Source: Deltaproteobacteria bacterium (GTDB taxonomy: Bacteria; Desulfobacterota; Desulfobulbia; Desulfobulbales; Desulfurivibrionaceae). Taken from it: a stretch of 64,000 nucleotides of DNA. A program made the translations under genes and the position numbers. The stretch is from the NCBI GenBank assembly GCA_013349295.1, contig DUZW01000012.1, positions 1 to 64,000 of the forward strand, given 5' to 3'. This document shows positions 26,584 to 34,954 of the stretch, one piece after another. The notes under the pieces were generated by a model. It was not told the origin of the DNA. It searched no databases and saw nothing but the letters and a program-made list of their open reading frames with translations. Within the stretch, counting starts at the first letter, position 1. Every line of letters begins with the position of its first letter.

Positions 26584-27750
26584 ATGACCCCTTTCCTGCT
26601 CATTTATCTCTCCATCTATCCCCTGGTCCACTACTATACTTTCCGTAAGATTCAAGCGGCCTTTTTCCCCGGAAAAAAAGCCCGAACAGGCATAGCCCTG
26701 TTCATGGCAACCATGATCGCGACACCCATCATGGTCCGACTGGCGGAAAAGGCTGGGATTGAAACAGGGACCCGGTTCTGGGCCCATGCAAGCTCTAGCT
26801 GGATGGGGCTGGTTTTCCTTTTCATCTCCCTTGCCGGGGCGGTTGATCTGTTCCGCTTTGCCATCCTGGCTGCGGAAAAAACTCTAAAAATCAGGCTTGC
26901 CAGACCACAGCCATCGCCGTTCCAACTGCTTGCACTGCAAGCGATACTGGTGTTTGCTGTTTACGGCTACGGCCTGTTCGAGGCAGCAGATATCCGTTTG
27001 GAACGAATCGAGATCGCCAGTCCAAAGATTACGGCGCAAATCGGCAAGATACGGATTGCCCAGATCTCGGACGTGCATCTGGGGCTTCTTATTAAGGAGG
27101 GCAGACTCACAAGGATTATTGCCCGGATAAAGGAGGCACAACCCGACATTCTGGTTTCAACCGGCGACCTGCTCGACGGCCAACTCAACCACCTCACCAC
27201 GGAAACGGAACTGCTGGCAGCGGTCAAGCCGCCTCTGGGAAAGATCGCCATTACCGGCAACCATGAATTCATCGCCGGCCTGGAGGATGCCTTGGCGTTT
27301 ACGAAAAAATCAGGGTTTACCATGCTGCGCGATCAGGGGGTTGCAATCGGCGGCATCAATTATGTCGGAGTGGACGACCCGGTAATCAAATCATTGGACC
27401 AAGAGCATACACCGTCGGAGCACGATCTTCTTTCTGCCCAGCCCAAGGAAAATTTCACCGTTCTTCTCAAGCACCGCCCGGATATTAATCCGAACAGTCT
27501 CGGCCTGTTCGATCTCCAGCTTTCCGGCCACACCCACAAGGGCCAAATTTTCCCCTTCAACCTGCTCACTTGGTTTTTCTATCCCCAACCTGCCGGTCAG
27601 CTCACCGAACTCCACAGCGGCTTTCTCTACCTGAGTCCGGGTACCGGCACCTGGGGCCCGCCCATCCGCTTTCTGGCGCCGCCGGAGGTGACCATCATCG
27701 ACCTGGTACCCCCAAAACAAGGCCGGTCATCTTTCTTGCACAATCGGTGA
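26584..27750 (+). CDS. Membrane-anchored metallophosphoesterase
   Basis: A 388-residue protein with about four N-terminal membrane segments (roughly 4-22, 37-55, 70-98 and 116-133) followed by a calcineurin-like phosphoesterase domain (about 150-380). The metal-binding motifs are QISDVHLG, STGDLLDG, TGNHEF and LSGHTHKGQ, and a full set is present. Similar proteins (YaeI/YkoQ type) are thought to act on lipid-linked or nucleotide phosphates, but the substrate here cannot be told. It stands alone, divergent from rlmE. Confidence 0.85.
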   Translation: MTPFLLIYLSIYPLVHYYTFRKIQAAFFPGKKARTGIALFMATMIATPIMVRLAEKAGIETGTRFWAHASSSWMGLVFLFISLAGAVDLFRFAILAAEKTLKIRLARPQPSPFQLLALQAILVFAVYGYGLFEAADIRLERIEIASPKITAQIGKIRIAQISDVHLGLLIKEGRLTRIIARIKEAQPDILVSTGDLLDGQLNHLTTETELLAAVKPPLGKIAITGNHEFIAGLEDALAFTKKSGFTMLRDQGVAIGGINYVGVDDPVIKSLDQEHTPSEHDLLSAQPKENFTVLLKHRPDINPNSLGLFDLQLSGHTHKGQIFPFNLLTWFFYPQPAGQLTELHSGFLYLSPGTGTWGPPIRFLAPPEVTIIDLVPPKQGRSSFLHNR

Positions 27751-27978
27751 CACCAACAAACTTCGCCACTAGAGCAGCCACCGGCCTGCCGCCCTTTTCA
27801 TCTTTATTCTCCCGAGCGGGCAAAACCCTGCGGAACCTGTTGACGCCCGGCCCCTTTTTTCCCTAGAGTAAGTAAAACATCCGTTTTTCTTTCTGCCGTG
27901 CCTGCCAGGCTCGCACCTGGCCGTGCAACACTGCAGGCGGTGTGGAAACTGCCGGCAAATCCTTAAGGGAGAACACTC

Positions 27979-30432
27979 TTGCCACGTTCCGGACCAAAAA
28001 AAAATCAACTCAAACAGTTTGAAACCATCCGCCGGGAACTGAAAAAGATTGTTCTCGACCAAAACGACGCCATCGACGAGGTGGTGGACGCCTTCATCCA
28101 CATGGCCTTCCGCCCGCCCAAGGAAGCGCCGCCCAAGGCGATCTTCACCTTTCTTGGCCCTCCGGGCGTGGGCAAGATTTATCTGGCCCGGGTTCTCTGC
28201 TCCATGCTGAATGAGTATAAGGGCTTCAAGCACTTCGACTTGGAGCGTTACAGCGATCCGGAAAGCGGCGACCAGCTTCTTGCCCCCCAGATGATCGGCC
28301 AGGAAATCCAGGAAGGCGAATTGATCCGCTTTCTCCGCGCCACCCCCTGCGCCATCATCCTCTTTGAATCCATTGAAATGGCGAGCAACCAGCTGCAGAT
28401 GGCGCTGCTCGACCTGATCAGCAAAGAGGAGCCGGACAGCGGCATCAACTGCCGGGAGGTGATCTTCATCTTTACCTCCACCCTGGGCAGCGCCCTATAC
28501 CAGGGCAAGGAATTCCTGGCCACCTTCCGGCGCAGCAAGGCCCGAGCCCAAAGTCTGATCATGGATGCCATTGCCAAGGAAAAGAAGGTGGCAGGCGAGA
28601 TCATCCAGGACGCCATCGCCCCGAAGCTCTTGGCCACCCTGGCCCAAAACTATATCGTTCTCTTCAACCGGCTGGGCATCAACGCCATGGTCCGCATCGG
28701 CACGGATTCAATGCTGCAGCTGGGCAAGCATTTTCACAAAAAGGGGATTGACCTTGAGTTCCCCGACCTCAACGGGTTGGTTGCCCTTCTGGTGCTCTCC
28801 CTTGGCCCGGCGATTACCGCAAAAAAGGTGAAGCAAAAACTGCCCGACGAGGTACTTTTCAAAATCACCCGCAGCTTAAGGCAATTGTCCACCTCTCCGG
28901 CCCGTATTATCTTCAAGTTGACCAAAAAGGCCGAAGCTTCCCTGCACAAACTCTCCGAGGCGGGCGACCAGCTCCTGCCCATGATCTACAAAAACAACCA
29001 GACCGTGGAGCTGACCTGGAAGGAATACCAACGGGCGGAGAGCCTCATCTTCAGTCTGGTCAAGGCGGAAACCCGCGCCCTGCCCATGGGCAAGGGGTTA
29101 TTGCGCAGCGAACGACCGGCCATCGAATTTTCCGATATTGGTTTCGAGAGCATCGCCGGCAACCGCCAGACCAAAACCACCCTGAAACAAATCATCAACA
29201 CCCTGAAAAATCCGGAACTGGTGAAAAAATTTTCCATCAGCATGCCCAAAGGCATGTTGCTCCATGGCCCACCCGGAGTCGGCAAAACACTGTTAAGCAA
29301 AGCCTTTGCCAGGGAGACCGGTCGTCCCTATATTTATGTCTCACGCACCGAGCTGTTTGACTCCGAGTACATCCGGCTGGTCTATCTCAAGGCACGGGAA
29401 TATGCGCCCAGCATCGTTTTTCTCGACGGCATCGACATCAAGGGACTCATGGAAGGGATGTTGACCGGTGTGCCTTCCGATCAGATTGCCCTTGAAATCG
29501 ACGCGCTTTCCGACGATCCGGAGGAGTCGGTGTTCACCGTGATTACGGCGATGAGCCGGGAGGAAGTCCCCCCCCTGCTCATCGAGCCGGAACGCATCGA
29601 TACCTTTGTCGAGGTGCCGGAACTTGATCGGGAGGCGCGGCGCTTCTTCATCGAGCAGATCCTGAAAAAACCCAACGACGGCAAGATCGATGTGGACAAG
29701 GTGGTGCGCTACATCTCCGGCATGAACGGCTACGAGCTGCAGCGCATCGGCAAGGAGGCCTCCCTCCATGCCATCCGCCACGGACTTGACTGCATCAGCG
29801 AAGAAATCCTCATCGAGCAGATCAACATCATCAAATACGGCTCAAAACTTGAAAAAAGGCATATCAGGAACCTGGAAGAGGATCTGCGCATGACCGCCTT
29901 CCACGAGGCCGGGCATGCGGTGCTCTCCTTCCTGTTGCTCCCGGATGTGAAAATCGAGCAGGTCACCATTGCTCCGCGGTTGCGGACCTTGGGTTTCATC
30001 TCCTACAGCTTCGAGGATTTCCCCAGCAACCTCTCAAAAGAGGAGGTGTTCAACAATATCAGCGTGCTCATGGCCGGAAGAATAGCCGGCATGAAAAAAT
30101 TCGGTCCAAAAGGCATGGACACCGGGGCGACCAGCGACCTTGAAGCGGCGACCCACCAGGCCTACACCGCCATCGCCAGCCTGGGGATGGATGAGGAGCT
30201 GGGCTTTGTCCATGCCGACACCCTGAGCCGCAACGTGAACAAGGAGATGTTCCGGGAGGTGGTGGAACGCCAGGTCCGTCTTTGGATCGACAAAGCCACA
30301 AGAAAGGCCGGGGAACTGGTGGAAACCAACTGGCCTGAAATTGAAACCCTGGCCAATATCCTGATCCGGCAGGAAATTGTCGATGGCGGAGAGCTTGAAA
30401 AGATCATGCAGAAAAAAAGAGGAGCGAAATAA
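27979..30432 (+). CDS. Soluble M41 (FtsH-type) zinc peptidase with two degenerate AAA domains
   Basis: An 817-residue protein with no membrane segments. Residues about 20-200 resemble a Clp-type AAA domain: Walker A-like GPPGVGKI at 60-67, Walker B replaced by IILFES at 126-131. Residues about 380-620 resemble the FtsH AAA domain: GPPGVGKT at 430-437, but Walker B reads FLDGID (483-484, Glu lost), the pore-loop FVG is absent, and the arginine-finger region is EPERID. Residues about 625-810 form an M41 peptidase with HEAGH at 642-646 and the third zinc ligand Asp at 720, so the peptidase looks intact. The start is TTG at 27979 behind GGGAG. It is not a normal FtsH; a separate classical FtsH lies at 38466. 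Confidence 0.85.
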   Translation: MPRSGPKKNQLKQFETIRRELKKIVLDQNDAIDEVVDAFIHMAFRPPKEAPPKAIFTFLGPPGVGKIYLARVLCSMLNEYKGFKHFDLERYSDPESGDQLLAPQMIGQEIQEGELIRFLRATPCAIILFESIEMASNQLQMALLDLISKEEPDSGINCREVIFIFTSTLGSALYQGKEFLATFRRSKARAQSLIMDAIAKEKKVAGEIIQDAIAPKLLATLAQNYIVLFNRLGINAMVRIGTDSMLQLGKHFHKKGIDLEFPDLNGLVALLVLSLGPAITAKKVKQKLPDEVLFKITRSLRQLSTSPARIIFKLTKKAEASLHKLSEAGDQLLPMIYKNNQTVELTWKEYQRAESLIFSLVKAETRALPMGKGLLRSERPAIEFSDIGFESIAGNRQTKTTLKQIINTLKNPELVKKFSISMPKGMLLHGPPGVGKTLLSKAFARETGRPYIYVSRTELFDSEYIRLVYLKAREYAPSIVFLDGIDIKGLMEGMLTGVPSDQIALEIDALSDDPEESVFTVITAMSREEVPPLLIEPERIDTFVEVPELDREARRFFIEQILKKPNDGKIDVDKVVRYISGMNGYELQRIGKEASLHAIRHGLDCISEEILIEQINIIKYGSKLEKRHIRNLEEDLRMTAFHEAGHAVLSFLLLPDVKIEQVTIAPRLRTLGFISYSFEDFPSNLSKEEVFNNISVLMAGRIAGMKKFGPKGMDTGATSDLEAATHQAYTAIASLGMDEELGFVHADTLSRNVNKEMFREVVERQVRLWIDKATRKAGELVETNWPEIETLANILIRQEIVDGGELEKIMQKKRGAK

Positions 30433-30476
30433 GACGACTTTCAATCTGCTCAAGGGTTCAGAAGGATAGAAAAACC

Positions 30477-31418
30477 ATGCATCGGATCATTGTCACAGGC
30501 GCGACCGGCCAAATCGGTTCGGAACTGGTGCCGGCCCTGCGTGAACGATATGGAGCGGCCAATGTCATCGCCGTAGGCCACAAGAAAACACCGCCACCGG
30601 AACTGCTTGAGCTCGGGCCCTATGCGGCGCTGGACATCCGTGAGCAAAGCGCCCTCGCCGCCTTGGTCGAACTGGAGCGGATCGACACCATCTACCACCT
30701 GGCCGCCCTGCTCTCCGCCACGGCCGAGGCAAATCCTCTGCACGCCTGGGAGATCAACATGGGCGGACTCCTCAATGTGCTGGAGGTGGCCCGCCTTAAC
30801 AACTGCGCTGTCTTCCATCCCAGCTCCATCGGTGCCTTCGGCCCCTCCACCCCGCCCGATCATACCCCGCAGGTGACCATCCAGCGACCCAACACCATGT
30901 ACGGCGTGACGAAAGTAAGCGGCGAACTGCTCTGCGACTATTACCACAGCCGCTTCGGGTTAGACATCCGGGGCCTTCGCTTTCCCGGCCTCATCTCCCA
31001 CAAGACCCCGCCCGGTGGCGGCACCACCGACTATGCGGTCGAGATCTTTCCCGCCGCCCTTACGGAAAAAAAATACACCTGTTTTCTGAAAAAAGGCACC
31101 TATCTGGACATGATGTACATGCCGGACGCCATCCGGGCCGCCATGGAGATCATGGAAGCGGAACCGGGCCGCTTACGCCATCGCAACGCCTACAACCTCA
31201 CGGCCATGAGTTTTGCCCCGGAGGAGCTGGCTGCGGAGATTTCTCTCCATATCCCGGGCTTTACCATCTCCTATCAGCCGGACCCTGTTCGCCAGGCCAT
31301 TGCCGATTCCTGGCCCAACAGCCTGGACGACAGCGCCGCCCGCGCGGATTGGGGCTGGCAGCCAAGATTCGGCCTTGCGGAAATGACTGCGGAGATGCTG
31401 GCTGCCCTTTCCGGCTGA
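30477..31418 (+). CDS. NAD-dependent epimerase/dehydratase, probable L-threonine 3-dehydrogenase
   Basis: A 313-residue extended SDR protein. The NAD-binding glycine motif is TGATGQIGSEL, and the catalytic triad is visible as Ser in HPSSIGAFG and the YxxxK motif in YGVTKVSGE. The sequence follows SDR-type threonine dehydrogenases (MYMPDAIRAAMEIMEA, NAYNLTAMSFAPEELA) rather than sugar epimerases. The next gene encodes a 2-amino-3-ketobutyrate CoA ligase, so the pair would convert threonine to glycine and acetyl-CoA. The family is certain; the substrate is supported by the neighbour. Confidence 0.85.
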   Translation: MHRIIVTGATGQIGSELVPALRERYGAANVIAVGHKKTPPPELLELGPYAALDIREQSALAALVELERIDTIYHLAALLSATAEANPLHAWEINMGGLLNVLEVARLNNCAVFHPSSIGAFGPSTPPDHTPQVTIQRPNTMYGVTKVSGELLCDYYHSRFGLDIRGLRFPGLISHKTPPGGGTTDYAVEIFPAALTEKKYTCFLKKGTYLDMMYMPDAIRAAMEIMEAEPGRLRHRNAYNLTAMSFAPEELAAEISLHIPGFTISYQPDPVRQAIADSWPNSLDDSAARADWGWQPRFGLAEMTAEMLAALSG

Positions 31419-31462
31419 AGCAGAGCAGAAAAAAGCCAACCCCTCCCCAAGGAGCCGCCCAC

Positions 31463-32692
31463 ATGTCGCTTAGGAAAATAAAACCGCTATTTGCCGACAA
31501 GCTTGCCGCCTTGGACATACAAGCTGCCCGCAAGGGCCGGGAACGGGTGACCACCGCCATCATCCCGGCAAAGGAAGGCTTCGGACCCCGCTGCCACCTG
31601 GCTGGCCACGGCGACCGGAAGTTTCTACGGATGAACTCCAACTCCTACCTGGGTCTCTCCCAGCACCCGGCAGTGATTGGGGCGGCAGAGGAAGCGGCCC
31701 GCCGTTTCGGCGCAGGACCGGGAGCGGTGCGCTTTATCAGCGGCACCTGCCTGGCGCACACGGAACTGGAAGAAAAGCTGGCCCGCTTCCATGGCCGCGA
31801 GGCGGCGATGATCATGAGTTCCGCCTATGCCACGGTCATGGGAGTGCTGCCCCAGCTGATCACGGAAGAAACCCTGGTGGTGAGCGATGCACTGAACCAC
31901 AACTGCATCATCAACGCCATCCGCCTGGCACAACCGAGAGCCAAGGCGGTATACCGCCATCTGGACATGGAGGATCTCACCGCAAGACTATCGGATTTCC
32001 GTGGCCGGGCAAAACGGGTGGTCGTAGTCACCGACGGCGTCTTCAGCATGCGGGGCGACCACGCGCCCTTGGCCGAGCTGACCGCGCTCTGCCTGGGGCT
32101 TGAAGATGACTTTCCCGAGGGCATCATCACGGTGGCCGACGACTCGCACGGAGTCGGAGCCTTTGGCCCAAGCGGTCGCGGCAGCGAGGAGCACACCAAC
32201 AGCCGGGTGGATATCCTGATCGGTACTCTGGGCAAGGGTTTTGGCATCAACGGCGGCTATGTGGTGGGCGATTCACTTTTTATCGATTACCTGCGAGAAA
32301 CCGCACCCTTCTATATCTACTCAAACCCCATCACCCCGGCGGAGGCGGCAGCGGCAAGCAAGGCCCTCGATATCGTGGACAGCAGCGCAGGCGTGCTCCT
32401 GCTTGAAAAATTGCAAAGCTCAAGAAAATTATTTACCCACGGCCTTGAAAGCCTTGGCTATGAAAGTATCGCCGGGGATCACCCCATTGTACCGCTCATT
32501 ATCCGCGACACCGCAAAAACCGCCAGACTCGTGACCCACCTTTTTGCACACGACATCCTGGCCACCGGCCTCAACTATCCGGTGGTCCCCAAGGGCGACG
32601 AAGAAATCCGCTTCCAGCTCAATGCCGGCCACACCGAAAAAGATATCGAGTTCCTCCTTGGGGCACTGAAGTCCTTTACGGGGAAGAGATAG
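31463..32692 (+). CDS. kbl: 2-amino-3-ketobutyrate CoA ligase-like PLP enzyme
   Basis: About 409 residues of the alpha-oxoamine synthase family. It shows NSNSYLGLSQHPAVI, RFISGTCLAHTELEEKLA, VADDSHGVGAFG and the PLP-binding Lys in GTLGKGFGINGGY. With the upstream dehydrogenase it would cleave 2-amino-3-ketobutyrate with CoA to glycine and acetyl-CoA. The start is ATG 31463 with AAGGAG eight bases upstream; an open frame extends to 31349 inside the previous gene. Other family members (8-amino-7-oxononanoate synthase, serine palmitoyltransferase) are less likely given the partner. Confidence 0.88.
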   Translation: MSLRKIKPLFADKLAALDIQAARKGRERVTTAIIPAKEGFGPRCHLAGHGDRKFLRMNSNSYLGLSQHPAVIGAAEEAARRFGAGPGAVRFISGTCLAHTELEEKLARFHGREAAMIMSSAYATVMGVLPQLITEETLVVSDALNHNCIINAIRLAQPRAKAVYRHLDMEDLTARLSDFRGRAKRVVVVTDGVFSMRGDHAPLAELTALCLGLEDDFPEGIITVADDSHGVGAFGPSGRGSEEHTNSRVDILIGTLGKGFGINGGYVVGDSLFIDYLRETAPFYIYSNPITPAEAAAASKALDIVDSSAGVLLLEKLQSSRKLFTHGLESLGYESIAGDHPIVPLIIRDTAKTARLVTHLFAHDILATGLNYPVVPKGDEEIRFQLNAGHTEKDIEFLLGALKSFTGKR

Positions 32693-32751
32693 CCCCTCGC
32701 CGAACAGGACAATCCACCTACCCTATCCCTTTGCCGCCTATAACAATTGCC

Positions 32752-32780
32752 TTGCAATGTATATAGCCAAACAGTAATAT
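32752..32780 (+). promoter_or_regulatory. Sigma-70 promoter of the arsR operon
   Basis: TTGCAA at 32752-32757 and TAATAT at 32775-32780 are 17 bases apart. The AT-rich sequence over and after the -10 (ATATAGTTGAACAT) resembles the kind of operator bound by ArsR repressors, so the operon may be autoregulated. The operator is an inference. Confidence 0.6.
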
Positions 32781-32820
32781 AGTTGAACATTCTCCGACAA
32801 CCTCCAACAGGGATAGCGCG

Positions 32821-33168
32821 ATGCAGGATTTCATCAAGGTCATGAAGGCCCTTTCCGACCCGAATCGGGTCAAGGTTCTGAAAATGCTCCAGCTGAAAAA
32901 GAAGATGTGCGTCTGCGAGATACGGGCGGTGCTCAACCTCGCCCAACCCACCGTATCCAAACACCTCAAGGTTCTGGAAGAGGCTGGGCTCATAGTGGGC
33001 AAAAAGGAAAAGCTCTGGGTCAACTACCGGCTCAATACCACCTGCGCTTCTCCCCATGGAGCCGCCATGCTCACCCAGCTTAAAAAATGGCTGAACGAAG
33101 ATCCGGAGATAGCGGAAATCCATGCACTCCTGCCCTCCATCGACCGCAAGGTTCTTTGTCGAATATAG
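32821..33168 (+). CDS. arsR: ArsR-family metalloregulator
   Basis: A 115-residue winged-helix repressor with ALSDPNRVKVLKML and the recognition helix LNLAQPTVSKHLKVLEEAGL. The CVCE sequence after helix 3 holds the paired Cys typical of As(III)-sensing ArsR proteins. Metal binding would release DNA and induce the arsenite efflux gene downstream. It is the first gene of the operon, 32 bases before acr3. Confidence 0.92.
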   Translation: MQDFIKVMKALSDPNRVKVLKMLQLKKKMCVCEIRAVLNLAQPTVSKHLKVLEEAGLIVGKKEKLWVNYRLNTTCASPHGAAMLTQLKKWLNEDPEIAEIHALLPSIDRKVLCRI

Positions 33169-33199
33169 CTGACAAAACAACTTAACGGAGACTCAGAAA

Positions 33200-34285
33200 A
33201 TGTCCCCAGGCAAACACCTCTCCTTTTTCGACCGTTTCCTCACCCTTTGGATATTCCTCGCCATGCTTTTCGGAGTCATGGCAGGATATTTCTCCCCCGG
33301 CCTCAAGGATCTGATCAATTCCTTTCAGGTGGGAACCACCAATATCCCCATCGCCATCGGCCTGATCCTTATGATGTATCCACCCCTTGCCAAGGTGCGT
33401 TACGAAAAACTGCACGAGGTCTTCCGCAACGGCAGGATTCTACTGCTCTCGCTGGCACAGAACTGGCTCATCGGCCCGATCCTCATGTTTGCTCTTGCCG
33501 TCGCCTTTCTCTCGGCCCAACACGAATACATGGTGGGCCTCATCCTCATCGGCCTGGCACGCTGCATCGCCATGGTCATCGTCTGGAACGATCTGGCCGA
33601 GGGCGACCGGGAATACTGCGCGGGGCTGGTCGCCTTCAACTCCATCTTCCAGATTCTTTTCTTTTCGCTCTATGCCTGGATCTTCCTCAGCGTCATTCCC
33701 GGCTGGTTGGGGCTGCAAGGTGCAGTTGTCGATATCTCCATGGGCCAGATCGCCGAATCGGTCTTTATCTATCTCGGCATCCCTTTTATCGCCGGCATCC
33801 TCACCCGCTTCATCGGCATCAAAACAAAGGGCGAAACATGGCTTGAGGAAAAGCTGCTGCCGAAAATCAGCCCCCTCACCCTTATCTTTCTCCTCTTCAC
33901 CATCGTGGTCATGTTTTCCCTCAAGGGCGAATACATTGTCCAACTGCCCCTTGACGTGGTGCGCATCGCCATTCCGCTCTCCATCTATTTTCTGGTGATG
34001 TTCCTGCTTTCCTTTTTCCTCTCCATGAAGGCCGGCGCCACCTACGAACAGTCCGCCACCCTCTCCTTCACCGCGGCCAGCAACAATTTCGAACTGGCCA
34101 TCGCCGTGGCCATCGCCGTGTTCGGCATCGATTCAGGCCAGGCCTTCGCCGCGGTGATCGGACCGCTGGTCGAGGTGCCGATACTGATAAGCCTTGTCAA
34201 CGTGGCTTTACGGTTCAGAAAAAAATATTTCCCAGTTGCCAGGCATACCCCTGCCGGCCTCTGTCATTTTTCCGGCAAACCCTGA
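33200..34285 (+). CDS. acr3: Arsenite efflux permease, Acr3 type
   Basis: A 361-residue membrane protein with about ten helices of the bile acid/Na+ symporter fold. Family motifs include [37 protein letters not shown] with the conserved Cys needed for transport, and [20 protein letters not shown] near the C-terminus. It exports arsenite using the membrane potential. It follows arsR and is followed by a Cys-rich DUF2703 gene. Confidence 0.95.
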   Translation: MSPGKHLSFFDRFLTLWIFLAMLFGVMAGYFSPGLKDLINSFQVGTTNIPIAIGLILMMYPPLAKVRYEKLHEVFRNGRILLLSLAQNWLIGPILMFALAVAFLSAQHEYMVGLILIGLARCIAMVIVWNDLAEGDREYCAGLVAFNSIFQILFFSLYAWIFLSVIPGWLGLQGAVVDISMGQIAESVFIYLGIPFIAGILTRFIGIKTKGETWLEEKLLPKISPLTLIFLLFTIVVMFSLKGEYIVQLPLDVVRIAIPLSIYFLVMFLLSFFLSMKAGATYEQSATLSFTAASNNFELAIAVAIAVFGIDSGQAFAAVIGPLVEVPILISLVNVALRFRKKYFPVARHTPAGLCHFSGKP

Positions 34286-34334
34286 ATCCAAAACCGATTC
34301 AGAATGCACGAAACAAACTTTTACGGAGAAAGAA

Positions 34335-34718
34335 ATGAAAAAAGTCGTAGTAGAATGGCGGCATCTGGATAAAGAGGGAAAAACCTGTGACCGTTGCGCG
34401 GAGACCGGGATGGGTATCGCCACGCTGGTGCATGCCCTGCAGGAGGAATGCCGAGCAAAAGGCGTCGAGATCATTTTCACCGAAACCAAGGTAAGCGAGG
34501 CGGAAATCAAACAATCAAATCTCATCCTCATCAACGGCGCCCCGCTGGAAACCTTGCTGCCCCAAACGACGGCCTCGGAAAGCTGCTGCTGCTCCTGCGG
34601 CGAACTCACCGGCAAGGAAGAATCGTGTCGGACAATAATCAGACACGGCCGGGTTTATGAAACCATTCCCTCGGAATTCATCAGGGAGGCGATTTGCAAG
34701 GTGGCCCAATGCTGCTGA
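34335..34718 (+). CDS. DUF2703 Cys-rich protein in arsenic operon
   Basis: A 127-residue cytoplasmic protein, thioredoxin-like by family. Cysteines cluster in CDRCAETG near the N-terminus, CCCSCGELTGKEESC in the middle and AQCC at the end. This density suggests metal or metalloid binding. DUF2703 genes recur beside arsenic genes; the role is unknown and could be arsenite handling or chaperoning. The start is ATG 34335 with CGGAG upstream; the open frame extends back into acr3. Confidence 0.8.
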   Translation: MKKVVVEWRHLDKEGKTCDRCAETGMGIATLVHALQEECRAKGVEIIFTETKVSEAEIKQSNLILINGAPLETLLPQTTASESCCCSCGELTGKEESCRTIIRHGRVYETIPSEFIREAICKVAQCC

Positions 34719-34811
34719 TGCAGAAAAGCCTGAGCCATCTAGCCATCGAGGGAAATTTCCCAAAAAACGTCCCTCTGCGACGGGTAGCAGGTCCCTCTCG
34801 CGCCAACATTA

Positions 34812-34857
34812 ACAAAACAAACCGCCCGGGAAGGTTCCGGGGGCAGCCTTGTTTTTA
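34812..34857 (+). terminator. Bidirectional terminator after the ars operon
   Basis: A GC-rich core (GCCCGG against CCGGGGGC, loop GAAGGTT) is extended by AAAACAA on the left and TTGTTTT on the right, ending in a T-run. It closes the ars operon before the kinase gene. Confidence 0.7.
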
Positions 34858-34954
34858 AAAAAGATTTCTCTTTCGCTGGTGGAAAACATGCTATATTGAT
34901 TTAACAAATTACAGCCTCTCTTTTCTCGAAAAAGTTTTATCTCCCGGCGCCTTG

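Noticed and set aside
26367-26648. Short plus-strand frame running into the metallophosphoesterase
   Set aside because: No ribosome site, it overlaps a real start in another frame, and it shows no recognised motif.
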